64,000 bases of DNA from Caldalkalibacillus salinus (GCF_016745835.1 NZ_JAERVL010000027.1:1-64000); one strand, 5' to 3'; counted from the first letter of the stretch, positions 51,214-60,835 are shown. The notes: a model not told the origin generated them from the letters alone. Translations and numbers: made by a program.

Positions 51214-53175
51214 ATGAAACATACCCAAACAGGTCTGATGCGACCCGTCAACTTAAAATATGTGAAAGTGACAGACGCATTCTGGTCACCATGGCAAGCC
51301 CTAGTCAAGGATACCATTATTTCCTATCAGTGGGACGCTTTGAACGATCGCATCCCAGGGGCGGCACCAAGCCACACGATAGATAACTTTGAGATCGCAG
51401 CAGGGAAAAAAGAAGGTCAACATTACGGCATGGTCTTCCAGGACAGTGACTTATATAAATGGATGGAAACGGTGAGTTACGTTCTCGCAGCTAATCGAGA
51501 CGAGAAATGGGAAAAGGTCATGGATGAGGTTATTGAGCTGCTAGAACAAGCCCAAGAAGAGGATGGATACCTTAACACGTATTTCACAGTGAGTCATCCA
51601 GAAGAAAAATGGACCAATCTCAAGGACGATCATGAACTATACTGCGCGGGACATCTCATAGAAGCCGCTGTCGCTTACTATGAAGCAACAGGGAAGGAAA
51701 AAATCATCCGCATTGTGGGTCAATTAGTCGACCACATCATGACCGTGCTGGGGCCAGAACCCGGGAAAAAAAGAGGCTATCCCGGACACCCCGAGATTGA
51801 ATTAGCGCTAATTAAGCTCTATCGCGTCACAAAAGAGGAAAAGTATCTTCAGCTGTGCCAATTCTTTATAGATGAACGCGGGAAGCAATCGCCCCATTAT
51901 TATGATGTGGAAATTGAACAACGTGGCGATGATCAAGTTCAACGGGGCGTTCATAACTATGACTATTTTCAAGCCCATCTCCCAATGAGGGAACAAACGA
52001 CAGCAGAGGGCCATTCTGTACGCGCCGTTTATTTATACAGTGGCATTGTAGATTTAGCGGTTGAATTAAGCGACGATGAGTTATTACAGGTGAGCAGAAC
52101 GTTATGGGAGAATACAGTCAATAAAAGAATGTATATTACAGGTGGCATCGGTTCTTCCGCCTACCAGGAAAGGTTCACCGTCGATTATGACCTTCCTAAC
52201 GACCGCGCCTATACAGAAACGTGTGCTGCGATTGCACTTATTTTCTGGGCACAGCGAATGATTCAGGTTGATGGTCACGCCCGTTACGCAGATATCATGG
52301 AACGTGCCTTATACAATGGCGCGTTAAGCGGCATATCGCTTGATGGTAAACGTTACTTCTATGTCAATCCGTTAGAAGTATGGCCACATACCGCGAATCA
52401 CCGGCATGATATGCACACAGTGAAAACAACGAGACAACCGTGGTTTGGATGTGCCTGTTGTCCCCCTAACATTGCCAGACTGCTCGCCTCTTTAGGGGAA
52501 TATATTTACTCAGCAAATGATACCGAAGCTTATGTGCACCTGTTTATTGGCAGTGAAACACAATTCGATTTTAACAATCAAACGGTCTGTTTAAAACAAA
52601 GGACCGACTACCCATGGGAGGGCAAGGCCAACTTTACGGTTTCAGCAGCACAACCCGTTGATTTTACACTAAACATACGTCAACCGGAGTGGTGTCAACA
52701 GGCAACCGTACAGCTGAATGGCCAGACACTCTCATATACGACTAACAAAGGCTATATCAAACTTCAAAGGACATGGCATCCAGGTGATCAGCTTACCCTA
52801 GAGATGGAGATGCCAATCAATATCGTTCACGCCCATCCTGAAGTTCGTGAAAATGCGGGCAAGGTCGCTTTACAGCGTGGCCCTATTGTGTACTGCCTAG
52901 AAGAAGCTGATAACGGTCGCAACCTCCATGATATCCATTTAGCCCAAGACGCATCGGTTCAATCAACCTTTGAACCCAGCCTGCTAAACGGGGTGACGGT
53001 TCTTACCGGGAAAGCGTATCGCACGGACTCTACCCATGTACCAGACCAACTTTATACCACCCAGGTCTATCCTAAGATTCCGTTCGAGTTTAAGGCGATC
53101 CCTTATTACACTTGGGCTAACCGGGGAGAAGGTGAAATGCTCGTTTGGTTAAGAAGTGATCAAACGACATCGTAA
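51214..53175 (+). CDS. Glycoside hydrolase family 127, beta-L-arabinofuranosidase-like
   Basis: 653 residues with no signal peptide, AAGGAG 10 nt before the ATG. The zinc/thiolate site known in GH127 is intact: Glu335 and Cys337 (YTETCAA), Cys415 and Cys416 (FGCACCPPN), one of which is the nucleophile in characterised members. Other marks are GHLIEAAVAYYEATG, YITGGIGSSAYQERF and VALQRGPIVYCLE. It likely removes beta-L-arabinofuranose from imported oligosaccharides in the cytoplasm. Some GH127 members act on other sugars, so the substrate is inferred. Confidence 0.9.
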   Translation: MKHTQTGLMRPVNLKYVKVTDAFWSPWQALVKDTIISYQWDALNDRIPGAAPSHTIDNFEIAAGKKEGQHYGMVFQDSDLYKWMETVSYVLAANRDEKWEKVMDEVIELLEQAQEEDGYLNTYFTVSHPEEKWTNLKDDHELYCAGHLIEAAVAYYEATGKEKIIRIVGQLVDHIMTVLGPEPGKKRGYPGHPEIELALIKLYRVTKEEKYLQLCQFFIDERGKQSPHYYDVEIEQRGDDQVQRGVHNYDYFQAHLPMREQTTAEGHSVRAVYLYSGIVDLAVELSDDELLQVSRTLWENTVNKRMYITGGIGSSAYQERFTVDYDLPNDRAYTETCAAIALIFWAQRMIQVDGHARYADIMERALYNGALSGISLDGKRYFYVNPLEVWPHTANHRHDMHTVKTTRQPWFGCACCPPNIARLLASLGEYIYSANDTEAYVHLFIGSETQFDFNNQTVCLKQRTDYPWEGKANFTVSAAQPVDFTLNIRQPEWCQQATVQLNGQTLSYTTNKGYIKLQRTWHPGDQLTLEMEMPINIVHAHPEVRENAGKVALQRGPIVYCLEEADNGRNLHDIHLAQDASVQSTFEPSLLNGVTVLTGKAYRTDSTHVPDQLYTTQVYPKIPFEFKAIPYYTWANRGEGEMLVWLRSDQTTS

Positions 53176-53229
53176 AAGAGTATTAGAATGTAATTCGGAT
53201 GGCGGCTGAACAATAAATTGAAAATGTAA

Positions 53230-53265
53230 AAGAGCAGAGAGTCCCGTGATAGGCTTTCTGCTCTT
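53230..53265. terminator. Terminator after the GH127 gene
   Basis: AAGAGCAGAGAG and CTTTCTGCTCTT pair over 12 positions with one mismatch around 12 nt. T-rich sequence follows on both strands, so it may also end the converging reductase transcript. Confidence 0.8.
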
Positions 53266-53281
53266 GTCTTTCTCTTTTATG

Positions 53282-53332
53282 TAGCAAAACTTGTATAGCT
53301 TAGACATCTATAGCAAACGCTTGTATAGCTTA
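53282..53332. repeat. Two 21-22-bp direct repeats
   Basis: TAGCAAAACTTGTATAGCTT at 53282 and TAGCAAACGCTTGTATAGCT at 53311, 29 nt apart, in the gap between GH127 and the reductase. Confidence 0.7.
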
Positions 53333-53400
53333 AAATAATTGAAGACGAGCGTACAATGGTCTTGCACAGATCTTCGCCGTCATCTTCTCTTGAGAATCTA

Positions 53401-54339
53401 TTATGGCCGAACATTAATCACGATTTTCCCTTTAGCATGATGACTTTCACTCAGTTGATGCGCCTCTTGGAGCCCTTCTTCTGTCAAAGGAAAATGATGA
53501 CCTACGATAGGCTTAACTTGCTCGTTCTCCATCAAGTCAGCGAGTTCTTGCAACTGTTCACCGTTGGGGTTAAGCCATAGAAAACCTGCTGTTACATCGT
53601 GTGCCTTGGCCTGCTCTTCATCCGGTGGTGCTACAATAGAGACGAGTTTGCCTCCTGCTTTCAATACGTCGTAACTTCTCTCTTGAATGTCTCCCCCCAT
53701 AGAGTCAAGGACGAGATCATAATCTGCAATGACGTTCTCAAAGTCTTGCTCTTTATAGTTAATAAAAGTATCCACCCCGAGTGATTGAAGCAACGCTTCA
53801 TTTTTCTCACTGGCCGTTGCAGCGACGTGTGCGCCTACGCTCTTAGCAATTTGAATCGCAAATGTTCCGACACCACCTGCACCGGCGTGTATCAGTACTT
53901 TATCGCCAGACTTGAGTTGACCAAAATCAATCAGGCATTGCCATGCGGTGAGACCTGCAAGGGGCACAGAAGCAGCATCTCCAAAACCCATGTTATGAGG
54001 TATTCTAGCTAAGTACTTCTCTTCTGTGACGATATACTCAGCGTAACACCCGTTGGACGTCGTATCAGGGCGGGCAAAGACACGGTCTCCAACCTTAAAG
54101 GCCGTGACATCAGCACCTACTTCTTTCACGACGCCAGCTGCATCCCAGCCTAAGATAATCGGGAATTCAAAGCTGAGCATCTCTTTTAAGTGACCTGCTC
54201 TGACTTTCCAGTCGATGGGATTAACGGATGTGGCGTGCATTTCTATTAAAACCTGATTCGCCTCAGGGGTTGGTATTGGTACTTCTACTTCCTTTAGCTG
54301 TTCTGGTCCACCATACTGTTCAATAATAATTGCTTTCAT
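53401..54339 (-). CDS. Zinc-free NADPH:quinone reductase-like oxidoreductase (MDR family)
   Basis: 312 residues from the ATG behind GGAGGTAGAATA. Starts MKAIIIEQYGGPEQLKEVEVP; cofactor motif HAGAGGVGTFAIQIAK; NPIDWKVRAGHLKE and GWDAAGVVKEVGADV. There are no structural-zinc cysteines, so it is of the quinone oxidoreductase (QOR) branch that reduces quinones or enals with NADPH. Alone between terminators. Confidence 0.88.
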   Translation of the reverse strand: MKAIIIEQYGGPEQLKEVEVPIPTPEANQVLIEMHATSVNPIDWKVRAGHLKEMLSFEFPIILGWDAAGVVKEVGADVTAFKVGDRVFARPDTTSNGCYAEYIVTEEKYLARIPHNMGFGDAASVPLAGLTAWQCLIDFGQLKSGDKVLIHAGAGGVGTFAIQIAKSVGAHVAATASEKNEALLQSLGVDTFINYKEQDFENVIADYDLVLDSMGGDIQERSYDVLKAGGKLVSIVAPPDEEQAKAHDVTAGFLWLNPNGEQLQELADLMENEQVKPIVGHHFPLTEEGLQEAHQLSESHHAKGKIVINVRP

Positions 54340-54574
54340 TATTCTACCTCCTCCATTGAGTCTATGACCATCTATGTACACTTCCCATTCTAACCATATT
54401 TCAAACGTCAATACTCTCATCCCACATCACACCTATGAATTTCCGGTCTGATTAAGATCAGGGAGCAACACTATTTTTTTGAGAACATGGTATATTTCCC
54501 GATGAGGCGGTCCATACTCGTAATAAATTCCCCTTTACCATATATATCCTATTTGCTGAAAGGAGGGATGACGG

Positions 54575-54847
54575 ATGAACAAGACACAGTTAATTCAACA
54601 GTTAAAGGATAAGACGGGATTGTCTAAAAAAGATATTGAGTTAACAGTGAATGCATTCATCGAATCCGTTACAGAGACACTTGAAGCTGGTGAAAAAGTA
54701 CAAATCGTAGGATTTGGCCATTTTGAAACACGTAATCGTTCTGCTAGAAAAGGACGTAACCCTCAAACGGGTCAAGAGATTACGATTCCAGAAAGTCGAG
54801 TGCCTGCATTCAAAGCCGGAAAACAGCTTAAAGAAGCGGTGAATTAA
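54575..54847 (+). CDS. hup: HU-type DNA-binding protein
   Basis: 90 residues, AAAGGAGGGATGACGG before ATG. MNKTQLIQQLKDKTGLSKKD, VQIVGFGHFETRNRSARKGRNPQTG and IPESRVPAFKAGKQLKEAV are the HU signature including the DNA-clamping arm and the arm-tip Pro. It compacts and bends DNA. Bacilli often carry extra HU copies besides the essential hbs; the neighbours differ from the usual hbs locus, so this may be a second copy. Confidence 0.94.
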   Translation: MNKTQLIQQLKDKTGLSKKDIELTVNAFIESVTETLEAGEKVQIVGFGHFETRNRSARKGRNPQTGQEITIPESRVPAFKAGKQLKEAVN

Positions 54848-54942
54848 CCGTTTTGTGCTCCCTTACACCAACAGAAGACATAACGCCACAACATAGAGTC
54901 GATTCATATCTATGAATGGTCACTATCATCACTATGACGAAC

Positions 54943-54983
54943 AAAAACATCCCCAAGGTCATCACCCTGTGGGGATGTTTTTT
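54943..54983. terminator. Bidirectional terminator between HU and the next gene
   Basis: AAAAACATCCCC and GGGGATGTTTTT form a 12-bp stem, with T runs on both strands. It lies between convergent genes. Confidence 0.88.
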
Positions 54984-54986
54984 GCT

Positions 54987-55415
54987 TTACTGATAGAAAC
55001 GAAAGGTTTCTACAATACGCGGAACATCGTCATTGACCATTTTGATTAACCAACGCAACTCAGGAATCTGTCGATTGTATTCTTTCTTGTCTTTTTTCAA
55101 GAATTCTTCTGGTGGTTCTTGTGGTGTGAGATAGGCAAAAACGTTTCCGTCACGCTCATCTAAATACGTATACGGAGAATCACCGTAGAGGTGTTCCCAC
55201 TGCTGACGGTTCATGTTGAAGACACATAATTTAAATATGTTGGTCCATGAGTGGCCACGGTAGCATCTTCTATACTTTAGATTAAACTCATAAACCGTTT
55301 CTGCCTCCTCTCCAGCTGACACGTTCAAGAATACGTGATTTTTCCACCATCTCGGAAACATTAAGGTGTAACCGTACTTTTTATTGCGGTACGTAATGGG
55401 TCCTTTTTTGTGCAC
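54987..55415 (-). CDS. Uncharacterised protein (about 142 aa)
   Basis: The frame opens at 55433; a GTG at 55415, 5 nt after AAGGTGA, is preferred. It is rich in aromatic and basic residues (TYRNKKYGYTLMFPRWWKNH, RQWEHLYGD) with a beta-rich look, no signal peptide or membrane segment. It resembles small cytoplasmic Bacillus proteins related to stress-type beta-barrels only vaguely; I do not recognise the family. It follows the helicase gene on the same strand. Confidence 0.6.
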   Translation of the reverse strand: MHKKGPITYRNKKYGYTLMFPRWWKNHVFLNVSAGEEAETVYEFNLKYRRCYRGHSWTNIFKLCVFNMNRQQWEHLYGDSPYTYLDERDGNVFAYLTPQEPPEEFLKKDKKEYNRQIPELRWLIKMVNDDVPRIVETFRFYQ

Positions 55416-55489
55416 AAACATCACCTTCTGCATTCATATTTCAATGATTTCAATATATGCAAAAGGAAATTTTTAGTGCATGCGTTTAT

Positions 55490-57508
55490 TTAAAAAGCTT
55501 CCTTAAAAAAGCGACTGACGGACGTTTCTTTCCCCCTGTAACGTTTGGGGGAGGTTACATATAACGCCTCTTTTGCTCTTGTTACAGCAACGTAAGTGAG
55601 ACGTCTCTCCTCTTCAAGCGGATTGTGAATCGAAGAGGCGACATCCTTTGGTGGATCTTCAGTTAACGCGCTACTATGAGGAAGAATAGATTCTGAAGCG
55701 CCCGTCACAAAGACAACAGGATACTCTAATCCTTTAGCCTTGTGAATAGTCATTAAGGTAACCGCATCTTGGGCATCACTGGCCGTCCTTTGACCCATAT
55801 CATGGTGTTGTTCAATGATGGTGTCGATGAATTCAAGAAACGAAGCAACGGTTTCAAAACGTCTCGCGGATGTCTCTAACTCTTCTAATGTTTCTTTGAG
55901 CATCATCTTCACTAAGGTGTTCGTTTGATCTCTCGCCTCTATAAATTTATCGTAGGTGGCACGAACCTCTAATATTGCGGCATACGGCGATTGACGCTTC
56001 AACCCCTCGATCATCCGCTTTTTTTCTTCTATTTTTTTCTGTTGAAAACGCCGGAGATGAGGTTGGTGCATGAGATGGTCAAAAGGGGTCGCTTCAGGTG
56101 ATGTCACCTCCCTTTCCTCTATCCAACGCATCGCGTTCTCTTTGTTTAAATACAGTGTAGGAATGACTTGCATCAGCGCATCTTTGTCCCAAGGCTGAAA
56201 GGAAAGACGCAAGTGATCTATCACCGTTTTAACCGTATGTTGCTCGTAAAAGTGCTCTCCATCATGATATGAGATAAATGGGATATCCTGTATGACAAGC
56301 TGCTCAAATAAACTTCGACTGGACGTCAATGTACGATGCAATATGGCAAAATCACCAAAACGTCTCTTGTCAGTTTTCACTTCGTCTTGAATCATTTGTA
56401 TGATCGCTTTGGCCTCTTCATCTGTGTCCTGAGGTCTCAAGTAACAAGGGATAGGCCCGTCGTGTGTGGCTTTGAGATCGCCAGACTTAGTGGTTTGATT
56501 ATGCTTTATGATTTGGTTACCTAAGCCCACCACTCGACTAGATGAACGATAATTGATATCCAATTCAATCAGTCGCGCGTGTTTATAGTCCTGATCGAAA
56601 TTGAGGATGATACTGGGATCAGCGGATTGGAACGAATAAATGCACTGTTTTTCATCTCCCACGACCATCACATTGTTTTGCGGTTGGGCCAGCTGTTGGA
56701 CTAAATGGTATTGGATCGCATTCGTATCCTGAAATTCGTCCACCATGACATACTGGAAACGACGTTGCAGCTGGGCAAGTAACGTCGTTTGGCGTTTAAG
56801 TAAGGCTTCACTTTTCAGTAAAATATCATCAAAGTCTATGTATTGCTGTGCCTTCTTCCACTCTTCATATTGTGTGAGGACCTCATAAACCTTTTGTTCA
56901 CCCGGTTTTTCTCGAGGAAGGCTATGGACTGTTTGACCCTTGCGTTTATGATCGGATAAAGTGGTTAAAAGTGTTTCTGGTTGGTGTGATTGGTCCAGTC
57001 CTTTCTCTTTTAATATCATCTTGACGATTGTTTGTTTACGCTTTTCTCCCACTAATAGTGTCTCCTGTAACCCTTTATGGCGAAGTAGGCGGTAAAAGAT
57101 AGAGTGAAAGGTTCCCGATACGACTTGTGTTCCTCTCTGTCCCACAAGCTGGATAATCCGTTGGCGCATTTCCTCCGCCGCTCTTTTAGTGAACGTCATG
57201 AGCAAGATGTGTCTGGGATCGACCTGCAGATGTTGTATCAGGTAGGCGGTTCGGGCGACTAGGACGGTTGTTTTCCCTGTGCCAGCCCCAGCTAATGTCA
57301 ATAATGGTCCCTCACCGTGCCGGCAAGCCTCGATCTGTCTTTCATTTAAAAATAAACCTTGCGCTTCCAGCAGACGAAAAAAAGGAGCATCGCTCTCATC
57401 ATGAGGAACGAGCTCCACACTTGTTTTCACTTCCGCCTCCTCAGCTTTCGGAATGCTTTGTGATGTCACCCCAAATGGCTGATAACGCGCTTCGTATAGT
57501 ATGGTCAT
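55490..57508 (-). CDS. UvrD/PcrA-like superfamily-1 DNA helicase
   Basis: 672 residues. Motif I TLAGAGTGKTTVLVAR, motif Ia LLMTFTKRAAEEMRQRI, motif II VMVDEFQDTNAIQ, motif III VVGDEKQCIYSFQSADP, motif IV LDINYRSS, motif V TLMTIHKAKGLEYPVVFV and motif VI RRLTYVAVTRAKE are all present. It is shorter at the C-terminus than PcrA (about 740) and lacks its usual C-terminal tail; it is therefore probably one of the YjcD/UvrD-like extra helicases. The first 35 residues before motif Q are unusual. ATG after GGGGAG. Confidence 0.9.
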   Translation of the reverse strand: MTILYEARYQPFGVTSQSIPKAEEAEVKTSVELVPHDESDAPFFRLLEAQGLFLNERQIEACRHGEGPLLTLAGAGTGKTTVLVARTAYLIQHLQVDPRHILLMTFTKRAAEEMRQRIIQLVGQRGTQVVSGTFHSIFYRLLRHKGLQETLLVGEKRKQTIVKMILKEKGLDQSHQPETLLTTLSDHKRKGQTVHSLPREKPGEQKVYEVLTQYEEWKKAQQYIDFDDILLKSEALLKRQTTLLAQLQRRFQYVMVDEFQDTNAIQYHLVQQLAQPQNNVMVVGDEKQCIYSFQSADPSIILNFDQDYKHARLIELDINYRSSSRVVGLGNQIIKHNQTTKSGDLKATHDGPIPCYLRPQDTDEEAKAIIQMIQDEVKTDKRRFGDFAILHRTLTSSRSLFEQLVIQDIPFISYHDGEHFYEQHTVKTVIDHLRLSFQPWDKDALMQVIPTLYLNKENAMRWIEEREVTSPEATPFDHLMHQPHLRRFQQKKIEEKKRMIEGLKRQSPYAAILEVRATYDKFIEARDQTNTLVKMMLKETLEELETSARRFETVASFLEFIDTIIEQHHDMGQRTASDAQDAVTLMTIHKAKGLEYPVVFVTGASESILPHSSALTEDPPKDVASSIHNPLEEERRLTYVAVTRAKEALYVTSPKRYRGKETSVSRFFKEAF

Positions 57509-57646
57509 GCTATCTCCCCTGTTACCTATGTCATAAGAAGTGTGGATGCAAATCGTTTTATTATTGGGTGTGTATATCCATGAGTTGGTTTAATAGATCA
57601 CATCTGTTAATCATAATATGGGGAGTAGAGATCGTCAAATGCAATC

Positions 57647-59281
57647 CTAACGATACAGCTTGCCTTTATCGTCCACGTAGACGGTCTCAACGATCGTACG
57701 CTGATAGGCAAATCCTTCAGGCGTTTCACCTTCGACTTCTATTGTAATATTGTAAATACCAGGCTGATCCACCTGTGGTAGAGTAAAGGTCATATCCTTC
57801 ACCGGCTCGTTTGTGACTAATTTTAAGCGATCATTCGCCTTGATCCCTTGCTCTTTAAGTTTGGCTTGGTCCGGTAAAAAGTCAATAGAATGCTGAACCT
57901 CGATATCGTCGCTTGTCACGTCTGTATCAGAAGCAAAAATGGTGAATGTCCCTTGGTCCGCATCTTCTTTCACTTGAAAATCGTACGTTGAAGAGGTCTC
58001 GAATTCTGTATATAGGAAGTACGCTCCATCGACTCCAGACTGATAAGAGGCTTCTATCTTCCACTCACCCGGTCGAGGGTTATCTAATACAATCTGATGA
58101 TTGTAAGCCCCTTCTAAATACTGTTCAGCCTCAGTCATGTTCACTTGAATAGGCTGGGCATGGCCATAAGGATCTCGGAGTGTGATGTGTTGAGCGGGTT
58201 CGTCACTTAACAAATGAATCGTGACGGATTGCACATCGTTTTCAATGGCAAATGCTTCAGTCGCATAGCCCGTATGTTCTCCCCCACTTAAATAGTGATT
58301 GCTTTGGGTGCTCGCCCCTTGTGTGCTTTGGTTGGATTGATCTGAATCTGTCATCGATTGTGACTCTTCACCTTCCTGTGTTTGCTCGGTCATGCTTGAT
58401 GTTGTCAGGTAGGGTTTAAACCAGTCGAAGGTTTGCCCCGTCTTTATCTCATTATGATCCCAAGAATCGATGCGAACCATTTGGCCACTTGGGACGTAAG
58501 CGTTGTCGACCACAACGGCACCATCATTTGAGCCGTGACTAGACAGGTATAACCCGCCCCACCATAACGCTGATGCAAATGACCCCCAGCTCGTGCCTGC
58601 GAGTGTGTAATATTGATTTTGACCGACATTATAATGGGCGTCCGTTTCAGAGCGAAAATAACTCATATAACCGGTTTGAAGCGAGTAAGTGGCATCATTG
58701 CGCTGTCCTAGTATCGCTGCCAGCCACCATGCGGAGCCACTATAAGCTAAATCGGCGAGCTGTGAGCCATAATGAGGAGAGCCCAAGGTAACCAAATTAG
58801 ATACGTAAGGGTAAGCATTGTAGTGGACGAGAGCACTCTGGCCATCAATGCCACCTTTACTATGAGTCACGAGTACGAGCTCTTTTCCAAAGTACCGAGA
58901 AATCTCTTCTATTTTTTGCGATAAAAGATAGCCGTTATCCCACATGTTTTTCTGCGGATATAGGTCTATAAACGCGGTTTGGTACCCGTTATAAAATGCG
59001 GTACTATACATATCATTGTCTTTCCACCACGTCTGCGCTTCCCCGTTTAACCCGTGCACAAATAAAAGAACAGGTAAGCTATGATCTAAATGATCGGGTG
59101 TTTGACCAATATACCATGTACCCGGATTACCTCCAGAACCGCTACCACCACTCGTGCTAATATCTTCACTTACAATAGGTTCCTTGAGATCATCAGCGTA
59201 GATCGGTTGCAAACAAATACCAAACGCTAAAACGAGGCTTAACAGAACAATGAGACTTTTGGACCCTTTTAATTGAAACAC
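57647..59281 (-). CDS. Secreted alpha/beta-hydrolase, lipase/acylhydrolase-like
   Basis: 544 residues from a GTG start 7 nt after AAGGAGG. Signal peptide to about residue 30 (IVLLSLVLAFGICLQPIYA). A Gly/Ser-rich stretch is followed by the hydrolase: LLFVHGLNGEAQTWW (oxyanion), and the nucleophile Ser in VTHSKGGIDGQSA. VTLGSPHYGSQLADLAYS fits lipase class 2/lecithin-cholesterol-type enzymes. Residues 320-350 form a Ser/Gln linker and the last 200 a beta-rich region like a pre-peptidase or Ig-type domain. Very acidic surface fits a salt-adapted exoenzyme. Substrate is inferred. Confidence 0.85.
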   Translation of the reverse strand: MFQLKGSKSLIVLLSLVLAFGICLQPIYADDLKEPIVSEDISTSGGSGSGGNPGTWYIGQTPDHLDHSLPVLLFVHGLNGEAQTWWKDNDMYSTAFYNGYQTAFIDLYPQKNMWDNGYLLSQKIEEISRYFGKELVLVTHSKGGIDGQSALVHYNAYPYVSNLVTLGSPHYGSQLADLAYSGSAWWLAAILGQRNDATYSLQTGYMSYFRSETDAHYNVGQNQYYTLAGTSWGSFASALWWGGLYLSSHGSNDGAVVVDNAYVPSGQMVRIDSWDHNEIKTGQTFDWFKPYLTTSSMTEQTQEGEESQSMTDSDQSNQSTQGASTQSNHYLSGGEHTGYATEAFAIENDVQSVTIHLLSDEPAQHITLRDPYGHAQPIQVNMTEAEQYLEGAYNHQIVLDNPRPGEWKIEASYQSGVDGAYFLYTEFETSSTYDFQVKEDADQGTFTIFASDTDVTSDDIEVQHSIDFLPDQAKLKEQGIKANDRLKLVTNEPVKDMTFTLPQVDQPGIYNITIEVEGETPEGFAYQRTIVETVYVDDKGKLYR

Positions 59282-59370
59282 AAACCAACCTCCTTGAAAT
59301 GTTTTACAGTCCATTATATGTGTGCATCATTGTCCGCTAAGACCTATTTCCTAGTAGGATACAATCATAC

Positions 59371-59406
59371 AAAAAAAGCCCCCTTTTGACATCACTTAAC
59401 AGGGGG
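59371..59406 (-). terminator. Terminator after aroQ
   Basis: Minus strand CCCCCT/AGGGGG stem, with TT/AA pairing further in, followed by CTTTTTTT. Confidence 0.82.
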
Positions 59407-59502
59407 TATACGGAACAAATTTTGCAGTGAATGAAACTCATAGATAGGTATACAAATGTTGTTGCTTTCAGGGAAAACGTTCAGAAGAAATTACTGGGGA
59501 AG

Positions 59503-59949
59503 CTATCCCCTCTGCTCTATAATGGTATGGGCGGCCCTTAACGCTAAGAGGTAACTATCAACACCGAATCCACTTATCTGACCTTGAGCAATATCTGCGA
59601 ATACAGAGTGATGCCTGAATTCATCTCTAGCATGAATATTAGACATATGCACCTCAATAAATGGGACTTCGAGGATATCTAGTGCATCGCGAATACCATA
59701 GCTGTAATGCGTCCATGCTCCCGCATTAATAATTACGGCATCCACTTCATCCTGATAAGCTTGGTGGATACGTTCAACCATTTCGCCTTCTGCATTGGTC
59801 TGAAAAGTATCTACTTGGATGCCAAGCGCTTCTCCAAGTAGCGTTAGTTTTTGATTTATGTCATCAAGTGTTATCGTTCCATATATCTTTGGGTCTCTTT
59901 TGCCGAACATATTGTGATTAATACCATGTAACATGAGTACTTTTTTCAT
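59503..59949 (-). CDS. aroQ: Type II 3-dehydroquinate dehydratase
   Basis: 148 residues. LMLHGINHNMFGKRDPKIYG at the N-terminus (usual form GPNLNLLGxREP), QTNAEGEMVERIHQA, IINAGAWTHYSYGIRDAL and FIEVHMSNIHARDEFRHHS, the last holding the catalytic His. It dehydrates 3-dehydroquinate in the shikimate pathway. Two positions differ from most members: His-Gly-Ile-Asn for Gly-Pro-Asn-Leu and Met for Leu near it. The divergent neighbour is shikimate kinase. Confidence 0.92.
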   Translation of the reverse strand: MKKVLMLHGINHNMFGKRDPKIYGTITLDDINQKLTLLGEALGIQVDTFQTNAEGEMVERIHQAYQDEVDAVIINAGAWTHYSYGIRDALDILEVPFIEVHMSNIHARDEFRHHSVFADIAQGQISGFGVDSYLLALRAAHTIIEQRG

Positions 59950-60080
59950 GGTTCGTTTCCTCCTTTCTTAAGGTCATTTTATCATAGCCTTGTCAAACAC
60001 TACATCTATGATATTGAATCCGCAACCGTTATGCCTCATCCTATAGCTCATCCTACTATTTTGCAGTTGATAGGTTAGGC

Positions 60081-60109
60081 TTGTATTCGATATACTAATA
60101 TCATATTAT
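60081..60109 (+). promoter_or_regulatory. SigA-type promoter of aroK
   Basis: TTGTAT (60081-60086), 17 nt, TATTAT (60104-60109), about 35 nt before the aroK ATG. Confidence 0.6.
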
Positions 60110-60143
60110 CTACATAAATATCAGATGAAAGAGTGCTTATACC

Positions 60144-60677
60144 ATGCATACACTTGAGCCATCCCTTCAAGAAAAGAGTATTGTTTTCACAGGTTTTATG
60201 GGTGTTGGTAAAACCACCATCGGTGAGCAAGTAGCCCAAAAATTGGGCCGCACGTTTATCGATATTGACCAAGAGATTGAAGCAGAGTACGACATGCCTA
60301 CGGCTGACATTTTTAAACGTATCGGTGAGAAGGCTTTTCGCGAAAGAGAAAAGACGCTCATTTCTCATTATAGTCAGCAAAAACTAAAAATAATTTCAGT
60401 GGGCGGTGGGGCGTTTCTTCATAAAGAGGTCAGAGACGTCTGTCTAGAAAACTGTATTGTCATATTTTTGGATATATCTTGGGACACTTGGAAAGAGAGG
60501 CTTAACATGCTCGTTGATAGTCGCCCTGTTCTACAGGGGCGTTCACTTGAAGACATAGAAGCACTATTTTATAAAAGACAAGAGGTCTACGCTCACCATC
60601 ACTTAAAAATTGCGACCGATCATTTAGAGATAGATGAAATGCTGGATACTATCATTGACTCTCTTAAGCTTTCTTGA
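60144..60677 (+). CDS. aroK: Shikimate kinase
   Basis: 177 residues. P-loop GFMGVGKTTIG (residues about 18-28), FIDIDQEIEAEYDMP with the shikimate-binding Asp, FREREKTLI and VGGGAFLHKEVR, then DSRPVLQG in the lid. It phosphorylates shikimate with ATP. Divergent from aroQ; the intergenic region holds a candidate promoter. GAAAGAGTG lies 11 nt before the ATG. Confidence 0.93.
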   Translation: MHTLEPSLQEKSIVFTGFMGVGKTTIGEQVAQKLGRTFIDIDQEIEAEYDMPTADIFKRIGEKAFREREKTLISHYSQQKLKIISVGGGAFLHKEVRDVCLENCIVIFLDISWDTWKERLNMLVDSRPVLQGRSLEDIEALFYKRQEVYAHHHLKIATDHLEIDEMLDTIIDSLKLS

Positions 60678-60790
60678 GAGCAGTACGATGAGAAAAGTGA
60701 ATATGTCGTGCTTCTTTATCTATAGAGTCCGGGCCATAATCTTAGGAACATATCATATAGGTGTTAGTCATAACCAACCTGAATGATTAA

Positions 60791-60835
60791 AAAACGGACC
60801 CTTTTGGCTATCAGTCATACCAATGGGTCCGTTTT
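60791..60835. terminator. Bidirectional terminator between aroK and the N-acetyltransferase
   Basis: AAAACGGACCC and GGGTCCGTTTT are a perfect 11-bp stem, with TTGG/CCAA continuing inside, between convergent genes. Confidence 0.86.
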
